A stretch of 64,000 nt of DNA from Nageia nagi (Eukaryota; Pinophyta), in the NCBI GenBank assembly GCA_050084985.1, contig JBITNC010000001.1:132246001-132310000 (forward strand). Direction: 5' to 3'. The notes below the pieces were generated by a model. That model did not search any database, was not told the origin of the DNA, and worked only from the letters and a program-made list of their open reading frames with translations. A program made the position numbers and the translations under genes. Positions 23,118 through 35,689 of the stretch are shown here, piece by piece (within the stretch, counting starts at the first letter, position 1; each line of letters opens with the position of its first letter).

Positions 23118-24313
23118 TGATCCATAAACTATAAGATTAAAATTTTAATTTAACCTTTTCTTAGGATCAATTCACACTTAAAACAATTAAGTGCTTTTAA
23201 AGGAAAATTAGGAACAAGTTTGTAAACACAGAGAAGAGAAAAGCATTCACCATAGAAAGAGACAAGCAAAATTATCCTAGTTCACCTAGTGTGGGCTACA
23301 TCCAGCTCAAAAGCTCTCTACTATCAATGGGTGGAATCACTTTACAAGGCCTCCATGGTCCTTCAAAACCTCCTCTCACATTCACAACACACTCACAGCT
23401 TTGAAAATCACAACAAGAATTGAAAACAACTTTCCTAAAATCCTCCTTCTTCTCTCACATCCAATTTGCTTCCCTTTTATACAATTTTGAAGGCTAAAAT
23501 TGGAGAGTATTACAACTAAGAAATTCCATAAAAAACCTATTTTTAGATACCCATTAACCTCCTTGATCTTTCTATCAAATTTGGGCTCAAATGGTTGTAA
23601 AAATCTCCCCAAAATGAACTCTAAAATCAAAATAATACGCTCACTAGATTATTTTAGGCTTACAAAATTAACTTAGCCTAACATTAGGACCTTAGGCAAA
23701 TTAAAAATCACCATAAACCTTTTAAAACACCAAAAATACATTAAAAAAACCTAACATTGGGTGGGTGCACTATGGTGATGACATGTGGCACATGTTGGGA
23801 AGAAGTCAACCTCCTATTGACTGGCGGTGGCAGCTTGGCTAGTGGTCTAGCTAGTGGTCTGGTTGGCAATCTAGCTTGGCTAGCATACTGGTGGTCACAT
23901 GGTCAAACTGGCATTAGCTTCACATGGTAGGTAGATAGGATAGCAATCATGATGATGAAATTCCATGCGATCAAACCCCATGCGGCCCTCCATGTAGGCC
24001 TTGACCTACCTCATCACCTCCACACTGGCTTTGACTTTCCATGTAGGTCTCACCTCCACATGGTACTCCACAGTGGTAGGTGGGTGGCAGGTGAGTCCCA
24101 CCTTCATTGGTCACCAAAAAACATTTGAATATATTATTTTTTTAATACTTTTTTTTTCTCAAAATACACAAACAGAATTAATATCATATCTTCCACATAC
24201 AGACTCAGATTCATTATCTGAAGCAAGCATCAGAAAGCTAAAGATAAGATGATCACAATGAACACATTGAAATGGAGATTATTTAATGTTAAAGGGATCC
24301 AAATTTTGGATCA
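23118..24313 (-). repeat. 3' LTR of RE3
   Basis: On the plus strand it runs from TGATCCATAAACT to TTTTGGATCA. Open frames within it on both strands are chance frames that recur in the other LTR. Confidence 0.93.
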
Positions 24314-24323
24314 TTCCTCCCCA
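24314..24323 (-). promoter_or_regulatory. Polypurine tract of RE3
   Basis: TGGGGAGGAA on the minus strand, immediately before the 3' LTR. Confidence 0.8.
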
Positions 24324-24399
24324 CTAAGAGAGAGTTTTATCCCCAAAAGCATTTAGGATGATGAAATGAGGTGAGGGTAGAGCTCCCTCACCCGATCAA

Positions 24400-25860
24400 C
24401 TGCATACCACTTGGCCTTGTGTGGATGTTGGCCCTTCACTCCAATACACCACACCTCATGTATGCCACTATTAGATGATCATTGCTTCTTTTCTAATACT
24501 ACATCCTCAACCAACACATTCATGTGCTCAGGGGCTAAATTCTCAACTGATGGTAACATAACATCTATATCTTCTACAACTAAGGTTGGTTCATACAACT
24601 TCAAGTTCTTAACATTAATAATGGAATACATTTGCATATAGGGTGGTAAGTCCAACTGAAATGCATTGTCTCCAACTTGACCAATAATGGTAAATGGACC
24701 ATACCTTATTGGTTTTAACTTCTTTCCCTTACCATGCTATCTCTCCTTATTGATATGAAGCCATACCTGATCCCCAACCTGAAATTTATGATCCACCCGA
24801 TGATAATCATGCCTCTCCTTATACTTGGCCTAACTCTTCTCCAACTATTCTTTTACCTTTTGATGAATCAATCTGATCCTCTTAGTAAAATTCTTTGCCC
24901 ACTCCTCCTCATTATTAAGAACTATATCTCCATCATTTGTTGAAGCAAAAGCCATATCGAAAGGTGATTTTGGCAAATAACCAAAATAAGTCTCAAAAGG
25001 TGTTTTGTTAGTAGAAGAATGTAAAGCCTGATTATATGCATTCTATATATAACTCAAATACTCATTCCAAGTCTTAGGGTGCTTACCACAATAACCCCAT
25101 AATAGGTGTACCACTATCCTATTTACCACCTCTATTTGACCATCTGTCTATGGATGAAATGTTGTACTCCTCTTTAGCTTAGTGTCCATCCTTTCCCACA
25201 AAGAAGTCCAAAATTTTCCAAGAAACCTAGAATCCCTATCAGCAATGATAGAGTAGGAAGACCAAAATGTGCCCACACATAAGTAAAGAAAAGATTAGCT
25301 ACCTCTTGACCTGTCACAATCTTTTTACATGGAATTAGAATACACATCTTACTAAATCTATCCACAACCACATATAAATAATCATGACCTCTTTTAGACA
25401 TAGGTAAACCTCCAACAAAATCCATAGAAATACTCTCCCATGGTCATGTAGGAATGGACAATGGCATATAAAGACCAAATTTCCTATTATTGGGTTTACT
25501 TACACTGCATAACATACAACCTCTGATATATCAGGATACATTTTCTTGTATTTTAGGCCAGTAATAATAACTTTGTAGATTAGCAAGAGTTTTCCCAACA
25601 CCAAAGTGCCCTGAAATATGAGAAGTATGAGCTTCCCTAATCAAATCATTCCTCTCACCATTAGGAATACAAAGTTTGCCCAAATGAAAAAGTAATCCAT
25701 CATGCAAATGAAAGTCATGATTTCCAACCTCATTACCAAGACTCAATCTATGATAGACATTTTGGAAATCAAGGTCAACCAAATTTTGTTCTTTATACCC
25801 ATCATGCATTAAAGAACTATTTTGCAGAATCACATCATTGGCAACTATTAGAGGCCTAGA
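24400..25860 (-). pseudogene. RE3 integrase (broken by frameshift and stops)
   Basis: The zinc-binding part reads HTSHISGHFGVGKT with a Y-WPKI stretch and then C-x2-C in GCMLCS (~25500-25640). The catalytic core follows with MDFVGGLPMSKRGHDYLYVV, giving the first Asp. A frameshift near 25240 then moves the frame. In the shifted frame the second Asp motif reads [13 protein letters not shown], and HPQTDGQIEVVNR holds the Glu. The C-terminal part contains GDQVWLH, KLKPIRYGPF and NAFQLDLP. It ends with KWYAVDRVRELYP, where a chromodomain would stand in chromoviruses, but the chromodomain itself cannot be confirmed. The enzyme would insert the DNA copy into the genome. Confidence 0.88.
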
Positions 25861-27531
25861 CAACATATCAGCAATTTTATTTTGAGTACCCATCTTGTAT
25901 TTAATCACCAAATGAAATTGTTGCAAGAATCCCATCCAACAAAAGTGCCTAGATTGTTGTAACTTAGATTGTGACTGAAGATATTGCAAGGGTTGATGGT
26001 CTGTATGAATTATTATCTCTTAACCTACCAAATAGTGCTTCCATTTCTTAACACTTTGAACTAATGCATACAACTCTTTATCATATGTGGGATAGTTTCT
26101 TACCACACTAGTAAACATTTTTGAGTGATAGCAAATTGGATGTTTTTCCTGTAATAAAATTGCACCCATAGCATAGTCACTTGCATCAGTTTCAATTTCA
26201 AAATTTTTTTGAAGATTAGGCAAAGCAAGTACTGGAGCATTACTAATTTTCCTTTTAAGCAATTAAAAATCATGTTGTTCTTTTCCTCCCCACTAAAATC
26301 CATGACTCTTTCCTATAATAGCATGAAGTGGAGAAGCCATATAAGAAAAGTTAGCAATAAACTTGCATAAATACTACACTGCCCCAAGAAAACTCCTAGT
26401 CTCTATCACATTAGTGGGAGTAGGCCATTTCAACATAGCCTCAATTTTTGCAGGATCTATCCTCAATAGACCTTCACCTATAATGTGGCCAAGATAGGTT
26501 AAAATTTTCTTGACAAACTCACACTTAGACATCTTCAAATAGAGTTTTGCTTCCCTTAAAACTTCAAACACTTTACGAATATGTACCACATGATTTTTCC
26601 AATTATCACTATAAATGAGAATATCATCAAGATACATAATAACAAAATCATTAATGAAAGGCCTTAAAAACTCATTCATTACATGCATGAAAGTAGCAGG
26701 AGCATTGCATAATCCAAATGATAAAACCAACCATTCAAACAATCCTTACCTAGTTTTAAAAGCAGTTTTCCACACATCCTCTTCTTTAACTCATACTTGA
26801 TGATAACCATTTCTTAGATCCAATTTTGTGAAAAGCCTAGATTTTTGTAATTGATCCATTAAATCATCAATACATGGCAAAGGATATCAATTTTTAACCA
26901 TGATCTTATTTAATGCCCTGTAATCAACACAAATACACCAAGTTCCATCTTTCTTTGGAATTATAACAATAGGAGATCCACATGGTGATGTGCTAGGTCT
27001 AATGACTCCTTGATCTAACAATTCCTTGACTTGTTTCTTCATGTCTTCAGTTTCCAAAGTAGAATTTCTATATAATCCAATATTAGGAAGTGCAACATCA
27101 GGATGTAATTGAATCTCATGTTGTATATCTCTTTTTGGTGGAAGTTCTTTAGGTACTTGAAATAAATCTTCAAATTCAGAAATTACCTCTTTTACTTCTT
27201 CTTTGTATTGTGGTTCACAATCCTCAAGTGACTTTATGATTTCTACTTCATCTTGAGATTTCACCATTGCAAGTACAAACATTTGTCCTATATTGATTAG
27301 TCTCTTTGTTTGTCCTGTAGTAAGCAAAGAAATATCCTTTTTCTTATTTTGATGAGCACTAACCATGTATTCAATTCCATCTTTAATGAGTCTATATTTG
27401 TTTTCCTTTATATAAAATAAAGCATATCTTTCCCATAGATAAGGACTACCAAGCACAATCCCACAAATATCCAAAGGAACAACATCAAGTAAAACTTCAT
27501 CAATGTGCTCCCTGTTAATCCCAAATTGCAA
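25860..27531 (-). pseudogene. RE3 reverse transcriptase and RNase H (broken)
   Basis: The first part (27531-26890) carries the linker and start of RT: GVIRPSTSPCGSPIVIIPKK and CVDYRALNKI. After stops the palm continues at 26742 with LSFGLCNAPATFMHVMNEFL and the catalytic YLDD at 26623-26634, then LGHIIGEG and a connection region. RNase H follows (26262-25860) with ETDASDYAMGAILLQ, YDKELYALVQ, a stop, and IHTDHQPLQYLQ, so its Asp, Glu and Asp are all present. It ends with NKIADMLSRP. Individual domains keep their catalytic residues, but several in-frame stops separate them. Confidence 0.92.
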
Positions 27532-27544
27532 CTTGCATTGTTGT

Positions 27545-27800
27545 GTTACCTTTAATTTGAATTTTTATTAACCCATCCCAATGGATATGGGTTTGGATGA
27601 GGTTGAATAGTGAGTGCAAGTGATTTGACATACTTTTCTACAATTAAGTTAGCTTGAGATCTAGAATCAAATAATGTATCAATCCTAGTCTTCTTAGCTT
27701 GTACCTTGTTGTGAAAAAGTTCAATTTTCTTCTTTTCCTCATCTTCACTAGGTGTATTATGCAAAACCATACATGCCATTTTATCATCTACATCTGAACC
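27545..27800 (-). pseudogene. RE3 aspartic protease with altered active site
   Basis: The minus strand reads RIDTLFDSRSQANLIVEKY. The family motif is D-S-G, and here Gly is Arg (DSR), a single-base change that should inactivate it. A conserved SLALTIQPHPNPYPLGWVN stretch follows before a frame break at 27552. Confidence 0.8.
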
Positions 27801-27830
27801 ATCTTCAATTTCCTTAGTAATAGTATTTGT

Positions 27831-28894
27831 TTACTTCTTTTGACTTTTAGGTTTAGGGTGTAATTCAAGATGCAATTTCCAACATTTAGCCTCTAAATGA
27901 CCTTCTTTTTGACAATGTGTACATACATCTTTAGACTTCTCTTTTTGTGTAGTATACGTAGTTTTCTTTTTCCCCTTTCCTTTATTCTTTTTAGAATCAT
28001 TATTACTATTGTTATTGGAAGCATTTTTCTTTTTCCCATCCTTAACGAATTTTCCCCTTTCTTCTAAGTGAGTGGCTTGTACACAAACTTTATCCAAATC
28101 ATTTGGATCAAACATCAATATTGTATGCCTTAAATAATTGTGCAAACCACCAATATACTTAAGAAGAGTATCTTGGGAATCAAGAGGAATACCTAACATT
28201 GTAGCTTTTCTTTGGAATTCTGTAGTGTACTCTTGCGCACTTTGCCCTTTACCTTGATGGAAAGTTTTCCATTCCATGATTGCCTTTTGTCGATAACCCA
28301 AAGGATAAAATTGATCTCTAAGTAATTGTACAAAATGGGTCCAAGAAGCAATACAAGCTTGAACTGATTCATTCTTACTTTGTAAACAACTTTCCCACCA
28401 AACAAGTGCATTACCACTCATTTTAAGAGTTGCTAATTGGATTTTATCCTCATCTCTTACAATTCTTTGAATTCTACAATATACCTCAATTTGTTTAATC
28501 CAATGGTCTAACTTCTTAGCATTCACTTCTCTAATAAAAGTAGGCAAATCAAATTTAACTTCCAATTCAAAGGAGAACTTTGGAAAATGCTATGTGTAAC
28601 ATTATTGTCAATTTTATTACCTTCACTAGTTTCACCTTCATTTTTCTTGTATTATTATTCTTGAAAGTGTTGGAATTGTAGAGACATCTTCTGGAACATT
28701 GTGGAGAGATCAACAATTTGCTTTTCCACATTAGACCCTCCTTCATTGGCCATGGCTCCAATCTCTGTTTGCTTCTTTAGCCAAACTCTAGAACTAATTT
28801 CTGGATCCTCCTCCACAAATTCTCCTTCTCCTTTCTTGGTTTGTGACCTGGTATACATGCAAGAACACTTTCCAAACACCAACAACGATCTCAA
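27831..28894 (-). pseudogene. RE3 gag (frameshifted)
   Basis: The N-terminal part (28894-28658) starts at MRSLLVFGK and includes MYTRSQTKKGEGEF and a short predicted coiled coil. After a frame break around 28570-28655 the main part (28565-27834, 244 residues) carries the gag core: KLDHWIKQIEVY, MSGNALVWWES and YRQKAIMEWKTFHQGKGQ. It then has a Lys/Asn-rich basic stretch and a CCHC zinc knuckle, CTHCQKEGHLEAKC. The upstream boundary is uncertain because the true initiator could lie before 28894, close to the primer site. Confidence 0.9.
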
Positions 28895-28923
28895 AAATAT
28901 AGGTTATCCCAATGATTTCAACT

Positions 28924-28935
28924 GGTCTGATACCA
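28924..28935 (-). other. Primer-binding site of RE3 (initiator-Met tRNA type)
   Basis: TGGTATCAGACC on the minus strand, 4 nt inside the 5' LTR. It differs by one base from the complement of the 3' end of plant initiator-Met tRNA (TGGTATCAGAGC). Confidence 0.9.
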
Positions 28936-28939
28936 AACT

Positions 28940-30118
28940 TTATCCATAAACTATAAGATTAAAATTTCAATTTAACCTTTTCTTAGGATCAATTCACACT
29001 TAAAATAATTAAGTGCTTGTAAAGGAAAATTAGGAACAAATTTGTAAACATAGAGAAGAGAAAAGCATTCACCATAGAAAGAGATAAGCACAATTATCCT
29101 GGTTCACCCAGTGTGGGCTACATCCAACTCAAAACTCTCTACTATTAGCGGGTGGAATCACTTTACAAGGCCTCCATGGTCCTTCAAAACCTCCTCTCAC
29201 ATTCACAACACACTCACAACTCTGAAAATCACAACAAGAACTGAAAATAACTTTCTTGAAATCCTCCTTCTTCTCTCACATCCAATTTGCTTCCCTTTTA
29301 TACAATTTTGGAGGCTAAAATTGGAGAGTATTACAACTAGGAAATTCCATACAAAACCTATTTTTAGATACCCATTAACCTCCTTGATCTTTCTATCAAA
29401 TTTGGGCTCAAACGGTTGTAAAAATCTCTCCAAAATGAACTCTAAAATCAAAATAATACGCTCATTAGATTGTTTCAAGCTTACAGAATTAACTCAGCCT
29501 AATAATAGGACCTTAGGTGAATTAAAAATCACCATAAACCTTTGAAAACACCAAAAATACATCAAAAAACCTAACATTGGGTGGATGCACTTGGTGACGA
29601 CACATGGCACATGCTGGGAAGAAGTCAACCTCCTATTGACTGGTGGTGGTGGCTTCGTTGGTGGTTTAGCTAGCGGTCTGGCTTGGCTGGTGTGCTAGCG
29701 GTTGCATGGTAAAATTGGCATTGGCTTCACATGGCAAGTAGATGGGCTAGTGGTCATGGTGGTCAAATTCCATGCAGTCAAACTCCACATGACCCTCCAC
29801 GTAGGCCTTGACCTGCCTCATCACCTCCACACTGGCTTTGACTTTCCATGCAGGTCTCACCTCCACATGGTACTCCACAGTGGCATGTGGGTGGCAGGTG
29901 GGTCCCACATTCATTGGCCACCAAAAAACATTTGAATATATTATTTTTTTAATCCTTTTTTTATCAAAATACACAAACATAATTAATATCATATCTTCCA
30001 CATACAGACTCGAATTCATGATCTAAAAGAAGTGTCAAAAAGCTGAAGACAAGATGATCACAATGAACACATTGATATGGAGATTACTAAATGTTTAAGG
30101 GATCCAAATTTTGGATCA
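28940..30118 (-). repeat. 5' LTR of RE3
   Basis: Matches 23118-24313. The inner edge reads TTATCC where the other copy has TGATCC. It ends TTTTGGATCA, followed by the TSD copy ATGAC at 30119-30123. Confidence 0.93.
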
Positions 30119-30123
30119 ATGAC

Positions 30124-31102
30124 TAAGTGCTAACTAGATTTGGATGAAAATAGTTTTGATCACACATACATTCGACCATGATTTAACTTAGATGTATAGT
30201 TTGGGATAGTAGTGATTTTATAGATTATTAGGAGTCTTTTTAGGACATCATTGTAAGAGAATGTTTTTAGGAGTAATTTGTTACATGCTTTACCTTAAGT
30301 TGATTATATTCATGTTTAAATATTTTGAATGAGTACATCCATATATATTGAACATTAAGGTTGTATGAATGTGTTTAGGAGTATTTTGTTACATGCTTTA
30401 CCTTAAGTCATTAAAAGGTTGTATGAAAATTAATCCACCTTTAAATTTATAAATTTTAAAGGTTGTATTTCATTAAGGTTGTAAATTTGATTAAGGTTGT
30501 ATTTCATTACTTGGTTGTATTTTATTAAGGTTGTTTAAGTGTTTAGGAGTATTTTTTTACATGCTTTACCTTAAGTCATTAAAATTTTGTATGAACATTA
30601 ATCCACATTTAAGATGTATCTTCACATTAAATTTAAATTAATTTATACATTGCCTAATCCACCTTTAAATTTGTACATTTTGAAGGTTGTATTTCATTAA
30701 GGTTGTAAATTCCATTAAGGTTGTATTTCATTACTTGGTTGTATTTTATTAAGGTTGTTTAAGTATTTTTGAATGAACTTATATTAATTACATCTAAATA
30801 TAAACAAAAATATAAATTTTAATCTCATCCATAAATTAAAAATCTATGAGAGTTCACTATGCATTAATCCATCAACATAGGATATATATATAAACATATA
30901 TATCAATCCATCAATGTAGATCAATATATAAATACATACACACATGCACAACAATATGTACTAGTATCAAAATAATAAAAACATACATATATAGTCCATG
31001 AACTAGTCCAAATGTACTCATAAAATAAAAATGGACATATATAAATTCATCCACCTATATCTATCTATCTATAAAACTAGTCCTAACTAGGTGAATGATC
31101 AT
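30124..31102. repeat. Old non-coding DNA with direct repeats
   Basis: AGGAGTATTTTGTTACATGC followed by TTTACCTTAAGTCATT recurs near 30270, 30373 and 30541. The phrase AAGGTTGTATTTCATTAAGG recurs near 30458 and 30684. Copies two and three are offset by 168 bp at the front and 226 bp at the back because the third has an insert of about 55 bp. From 30880 the sequence is AT-rich with short TA and CATA runs. No gene seen. Confidence 0.65.
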
Positions 31103-31546
31103 TGTAGACCCAAAATAATGCATAATTATTAAATTGATGCACTATTTGTCTACAATATTTAATTGAAGCATATATCATAAATATGATATTAAAAAAGAAA
31201 TAATAAATAGTGTACCATCATCATAATCACATAAGCAAATAATAATAGAAAACATTCATCAATCACCACAATGTATTCACTCAAATGCATGCTACCAATA
31301 GACTAAAGGTGCCATGCCACTTGCTTGCTAGAATAAATGGATCGATGAAAGGAATCAAAGATATGCAAGAGCAATTCAAAGGGTGTAATAGATATATATA
31401 GAGGTGGTATTACAAAACATCATTTTTGGTAGGATAAAGTGATCTTGAATGTGTTGAAGTCTCTCTTGGTATTTTTAGATGCCCTCGTGTGTTGCCTTTA
31501 ATATGTCTTTATAGAAATTTCTTTGTCTTCCTTGATTCTTGAGATC
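31103..31546 (-). repeat. 3' LTR of RE4, distal piece (split by RE5)
   Basis: Begins TGTAGACCCAAAATAATGC on the plus strand, the inverted LTR end. It matches 53522-53917 down to CTTCCTTGATTCTTGAGATC, where RE5 starts. The remaining 184 bp are at 46138-46321. Joined, the LTR would be about 623 bp. Confidence 0.88.
31542..31546. repeat. Target-site duplication of RE5 (left, AGATC)
   Basis: Identical to 46138-46142 on the other side of RE5. Confidence 0.9.
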
Positions 31547-33626
31547 TGTATTCTTTCAAAATTACACTCTAAGTATGGGGTAATACTATAGCATTCTTTA
31601 TTCTTTCATTTCTATCAATAAATCCTTCCTAACTCTCACTTCTTCTTCCCCTTTCACATGTATTTAGCCTTTTTATCAATATTGTGTCAAGCATAAAGAG
31701 TTTTGGGTGTTGTTAGTATCCACCTATATTTTGTTGTATTAGTCTTAGGTATTTTGCCTCAAAAGGTTTGTTGCTATCTATTAGGTGTTGTAATAACTTC
31801 CAAAAATAGACCTTAGTTATTCTAACTATCTTCTTGAGAACTATATATATAAAAGAGTCATAATTTATGAAATTTTTATCTAAGTCACATTTGGTAATAA
31901 ATGTACCATATCCAAGTAGTATTTCAATATGAAAGGAAAATAAGTGTCTAAGTAAAGTCTAAGAGTTATTGCAAATATAAGCTTGGGAGTTATTGTAAGT
32001 AAAGTTTGGGAGTTAATGTAAGTAAAGTTTGGGAGTTATTGTAAACATAAGTCTAGGAGTTATTATAAATATAAGTCTAGGAGTTATTGTAAATATAAGT
32101 CTAGGATTTGTTATAGACATAAGTTTGGGATATATCTAGATCTCTAGCAGGTGATATCATAGAGCTTGCCATTCTTTAGGAGGTCTTGACCCAATAATTA
32201 GAATTTATGAGGGATGTTGCAAGTTGATCAATTAGATCCTACCAATTTTCAATAATGACATCGCTATTTTTGTTTGAAATCAGCAAGTCCTAGCATAAGT
32301 AATAATGGGAACTATTTCATTTAGTGGGATATATTTCATAAAAATATCAAATAGAACCAACCAATTTTGAGCAATGATGTCATAACTTTTAACTAAAATT
32401 AGTAGATCCTAGGATAATGAATGGCAGGAAGTACCACACTGGTAGGAACTACTATATTCAATAGAATATACTACATAAAGGCAATCAAATAGAAATTATT
32501 GATTACTAATGATGGCATCACACCTCCTACCTAAAATACATGGGTACTAAGAGAAACTTGATCATTATTAGAGCTCAGTAAGGAGAAACAGAACCTGCTA
32601 GATTGAAAAAAGAATAATGGGTAAGAAGTAAAACCCAAGTCCACTTTATCATAAGTGTTTGACCCCCAGGGCTCTATCAATGTGTTGAATATGATTCATT
32701 TCCACATGATAGTGGTAGTTTCATCTTGGAATTAAATGATATACTCTTCATTTCTCCCATTATTCCATGTAATTAGAAATACAATGATTATCATTAATGG
32801 TTGCAAAGAAGTAGATAGTTATCAACATAGCATAGTGTCAGATTGTACAAATCAAGTTATAGACAAGTGCATCTTCAATCAATTATAGATTCAAGAGAAC
32901 GAACTCAATATAAATTAAGAATATTGTGACTAAATGAGTAGAACAACTTAGAAATTTCAAATTCTTAAACTATGGTGTTGTTGGTACTTATTTGCTATGT
33001 AATTTAAAATAGTTGTGATATTAATTATAAATAGTTTTCCTTACTATTTTCAATCAAGAGGAGTATTTATATATATTAATGATATAAAACCACCCAATAG
33101 GACATGTAAATGTATAAATAATGGACTATTATAAGTTCAAATGGTTAGACATTTTAGCAAATTTGCCCAAGTCTATAAAATATTTTCATATATGATAATG
33201 TAGAATGATAATGCTTTTCCCTTTGAAATAAGTGACTATTTATTATGCTTTGTGAATGCTATGTATGAAATTATGTCTTAATTTGTGGCTATGCACTATG
33301 ATTGGGATACGCCAAGGGTAAAATAGTTCATTATTCTTAATCTTGGTTATGGATTGCTTCCTGTGTTGTAATGCCCAAGATATATAGTTGTTGTTTATAT
33401 TTAGTTTAGTGTGTTCATCTTTCTTATTACTCTTTACCTTTTTATCTATTTACTATTGCTTTTAACCTTTATATTACATAGGAATCAAACTATAATCTAG
33501 GGATTGTGTAGAAGATCAACATGAGTGCATCCCCACCACCTTCTACTCTCTTAAGAAACCTATTGTTGTAGGTATGGAGAACTCAACCAAACCAAACCCT
33601 TTTTAGTTACATTATACTAATCAATA
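31547..33626 (+). repeat. 5' LTR of RE5
   Basis: 2080 bp, from TGTATTCTTTC to ACTAATCAATA. It holds several diverged copies of a ~30-bp phrase built on TAAGTCTAGGAGTTATTGTA between about 31960 and 32130. The 3' LTR carries the same short-repeat block near 44510-44660. Confidence 0.9.
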
Positions 33627-33639
33627 GTAATAATCATTC

Positions 33640-33670
33640 TATTTTTGGCATGTTTTGTGGGACTTGGGCT
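33640..33670 (+). other. Probable decayed primer-binding site of RE5
   Basis: TTTTTGGCATGTTTTGTGGG begins 16 nt after the LTR. It looks like the TGGCGCC-type primer site of Tat elements after C-to-T and G-to-A changes. Tentative. Confidence 0.45.
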
Positions 33671-33702
33671 AAATTCCATATTTAGCAAACATAGATAGGC
33701 TA

Positions 33703-33846
33703 GATAGTTGTGTCTAGTAAGCTATCAACCAGATCCTTCAAATATTATAAGGTTTTCATCACCTTATTGGTGATGATAGTTGTGTCTAGTAAGCTATCAA
33801 CTAGATCCTTAAAATATTATAAGGTTTTCATCACCTTATTGGTGAC
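33703..33846 (+). repeat. Two 72-bp tandem copies in the RE5 leader
   Basis: GATAGTTGTGTCTAGTAAGC starts at 33703 and 33775. The units differ at only a few bases (AACCAGATCCTTC versus AACTAGATCCTTA), so the duplication is recent relative to the element. Confidence 0.92.
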
Positions 33847-34049
33847 TCTACTATCAATCAGTTAATATTTAAAACTCTAACACCTTTATAATGTAGACTT
33901 ACTAGAAGTAGTGCCAAAAATTCCTTCAGATAGCCTAGGTTTCAAGAGCTATCAATTCCTCATAAGAGGACTAGGAGAAAGATTTTTTGAATTTTATCCC
34001 CTATAATTCCTTTAAGGGAAATCCCATTATCAACCATATTTGACTCTAT

Positions 34050-35380
34050 CCCAAAAATTTCTTCACCTAATACTACTATTCCAAACATGGTTCAACCTAC
34101 TAATTTTTCTACTTGGAATAATGGTCATCCTTTGGTAGTTGCTACCAATTCACTAGCTATTCCTCAAGAAGCCTTCAAAGTTTTTCCCAAATATGATGTG
34201 TATAGTAAAACACCATATGAAAATTATCAATATGTATCTTTATTAGCTTCAAGCTTTGATATCACTGATGAAATGGTGATGACTAGATTGTTGTCACACT
34301 CTTTTTAATGGTTTAGAACACTTACCCCTCAGTTTATAAATACATGGGGAGAGTTGTGTCAAGATTTAATTAAAATATTTGCTACAGATGGTGATGAAAG
34401 CACCTTCCTAAGCCTTTTACCATATTTCAAAAGATACCCTCATGAGTGTATAGATGATTTCAATATCAAAGTTGAGAAAATATGAAAATTTATTCTAGTA
34501 AGGATTAGACCAATGAATGCACAAGATCTTGTATACTAAAAGAAAGCTTTTCTTTGAAATTTTAATATGTTTATTATTATGTCAAGAGATACTTTCCTAG
34601 ATGTCTATCAAATTGCTAAAACCTCTAAATATACTTTGGTATCCTTTAGAACAATGCAACCAAGGACCATTACACCTTTATTTCCTAATTTACCTCCTAA
34701 ACAAGTTCAACAAATTGCTCATCCTAGAGTATTAGACTTACCTCCTCCTCCTAAACCTATTGTTCATAATTAAACACTAGCATTACCTACTCCTACATCT
34801 ACTAGTACATTTATTGATTATAAATCTTAAGAGGAGAAAAGAATAAAATAATTAGAGATGACTATTAGGAATCTTACCAATAAGCTCACTTTGCAAGAAA
34901 GGTAGAATCAAGGTTTCAACTATAGAAGATATGATAATCAGTATCAACTTAGATTGTAATCTAGGACTAACCAAAAAAAATATCCAAGTGTTCCAAAAGT
35001 AATTGATAATGTTTTTATGGCAATTTCTATAGAAAGTGATGGTCTAGGCATTACAGAGTGGTGTCCTCCATGTTCAGCTTCTCATTTTCTAGACTCATAT
35101 GTAGTCTATCAACACTAGTATTTAGGCTTACATTCAGACCCAATGGTGGATCTTGTATCATATCCTATTGCTAATCTCACTATGATAAATTTTTAGCTTA
35201 TAGGATATGCTAGAGAATAAGCTAACTGTGTTCAAACTAGAGCTTCTTCTTCAATGGACCCATAACAACCCTAAGTTAGCAAAATCAACAATCCATTCCA
35301 ATGTAACCTAGACCTAAAAAAGCTAAGGCTTCTTTATCCCAACCTTAGAATTAACAAAATTAGTCCTTGAGATATTCAAG
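34050..35380 (+). pseudogene. RE5 gag (broken)
   Basis: Reads YPYEN-like text as TPYENYQYVSLLASSFDITD, then after a stop WFRTLTPQFINTWGELCQDL, which fits a Ty3/gypsy gag core. A Pro-rich middle (LPPPPKPI, ~34740) is followed by EWCPPCSASHFLDSY near 35060. In RE6 the matching text is EWCPPCLAPHFPNSC, a C-X2-C-X3-H-X4-C knuckle one residue shorter than usual, and the last Cys is Tyr in RE5. A heptad-like LEMTIRNLTNKLTLQE lies at ~34850. At least ten in-frame stops. Confidence 0.78.
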
Positions 35381-35689
35381 TCATGTGTATTAGAATTTGG
35401 GTACTAATATCCTTATAAAAACAAATATCACTATGACCAAAAAAGATGTCTTGGATAAAGAGAGGCCTAATCCATTGAGATATCCTTTCATTACAAATCA
35501 TCATAAAGAGAAATCCACTCAAAAATTCATAACACATAAACCAATTGAAATAAGTAAGTTTTTCCCTTATGCTTTATATAATATTATGGAAGATCTAAAG
35601 AAAACTCCTTCTAAAATGATCATGTTTGATGTATTAAGGATACCAGGTCAATTAGATCTTTTGCAAGAAGCTTTGAAACTTTAAATTAG

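Larger units (their letters stand above)
23118..30118 (-). mobile_element. RE3: chromovirus-like Ty3/gypsy element, 7.0 kb
   Basis: LTRs of 1196 and 1179 bp bound a 4.6-kb interior. The interior reads on the minus strand as primer site, gag, protease, RT, RNase H, integrase and polypurine tract. LTR ends form an inverted TGATCC/GGATCA pair. The RT, integrase and gag (single CCHC knuckle) and the initiator-Met-type primer site fit the chromovirus branch. It is the best preserved coding copy here, with long open stretches, yet stops and frameshifts still break it. LTR identity looks about 93-94% in the part compared by eye. It sits in old non-coding DNA between RE2 and RE4. Confidence 0.93.

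Noticed and set aside
23382-23630. Minus-strand open frame repeated at 29203-29478
   Set aside because: Also an LTR shadow of RE3.
24001-24252. Open frame repeated at 29808-30026 with similar protein
   Set aside because: Both lie inside the RE3 LTRs and are alike only because the LTRs are. No family resemblance.
30124-30780. Direct repeats considered as a centromeric satellite
   Set aside because: Only two to three imperfect copies with unequal spacing.
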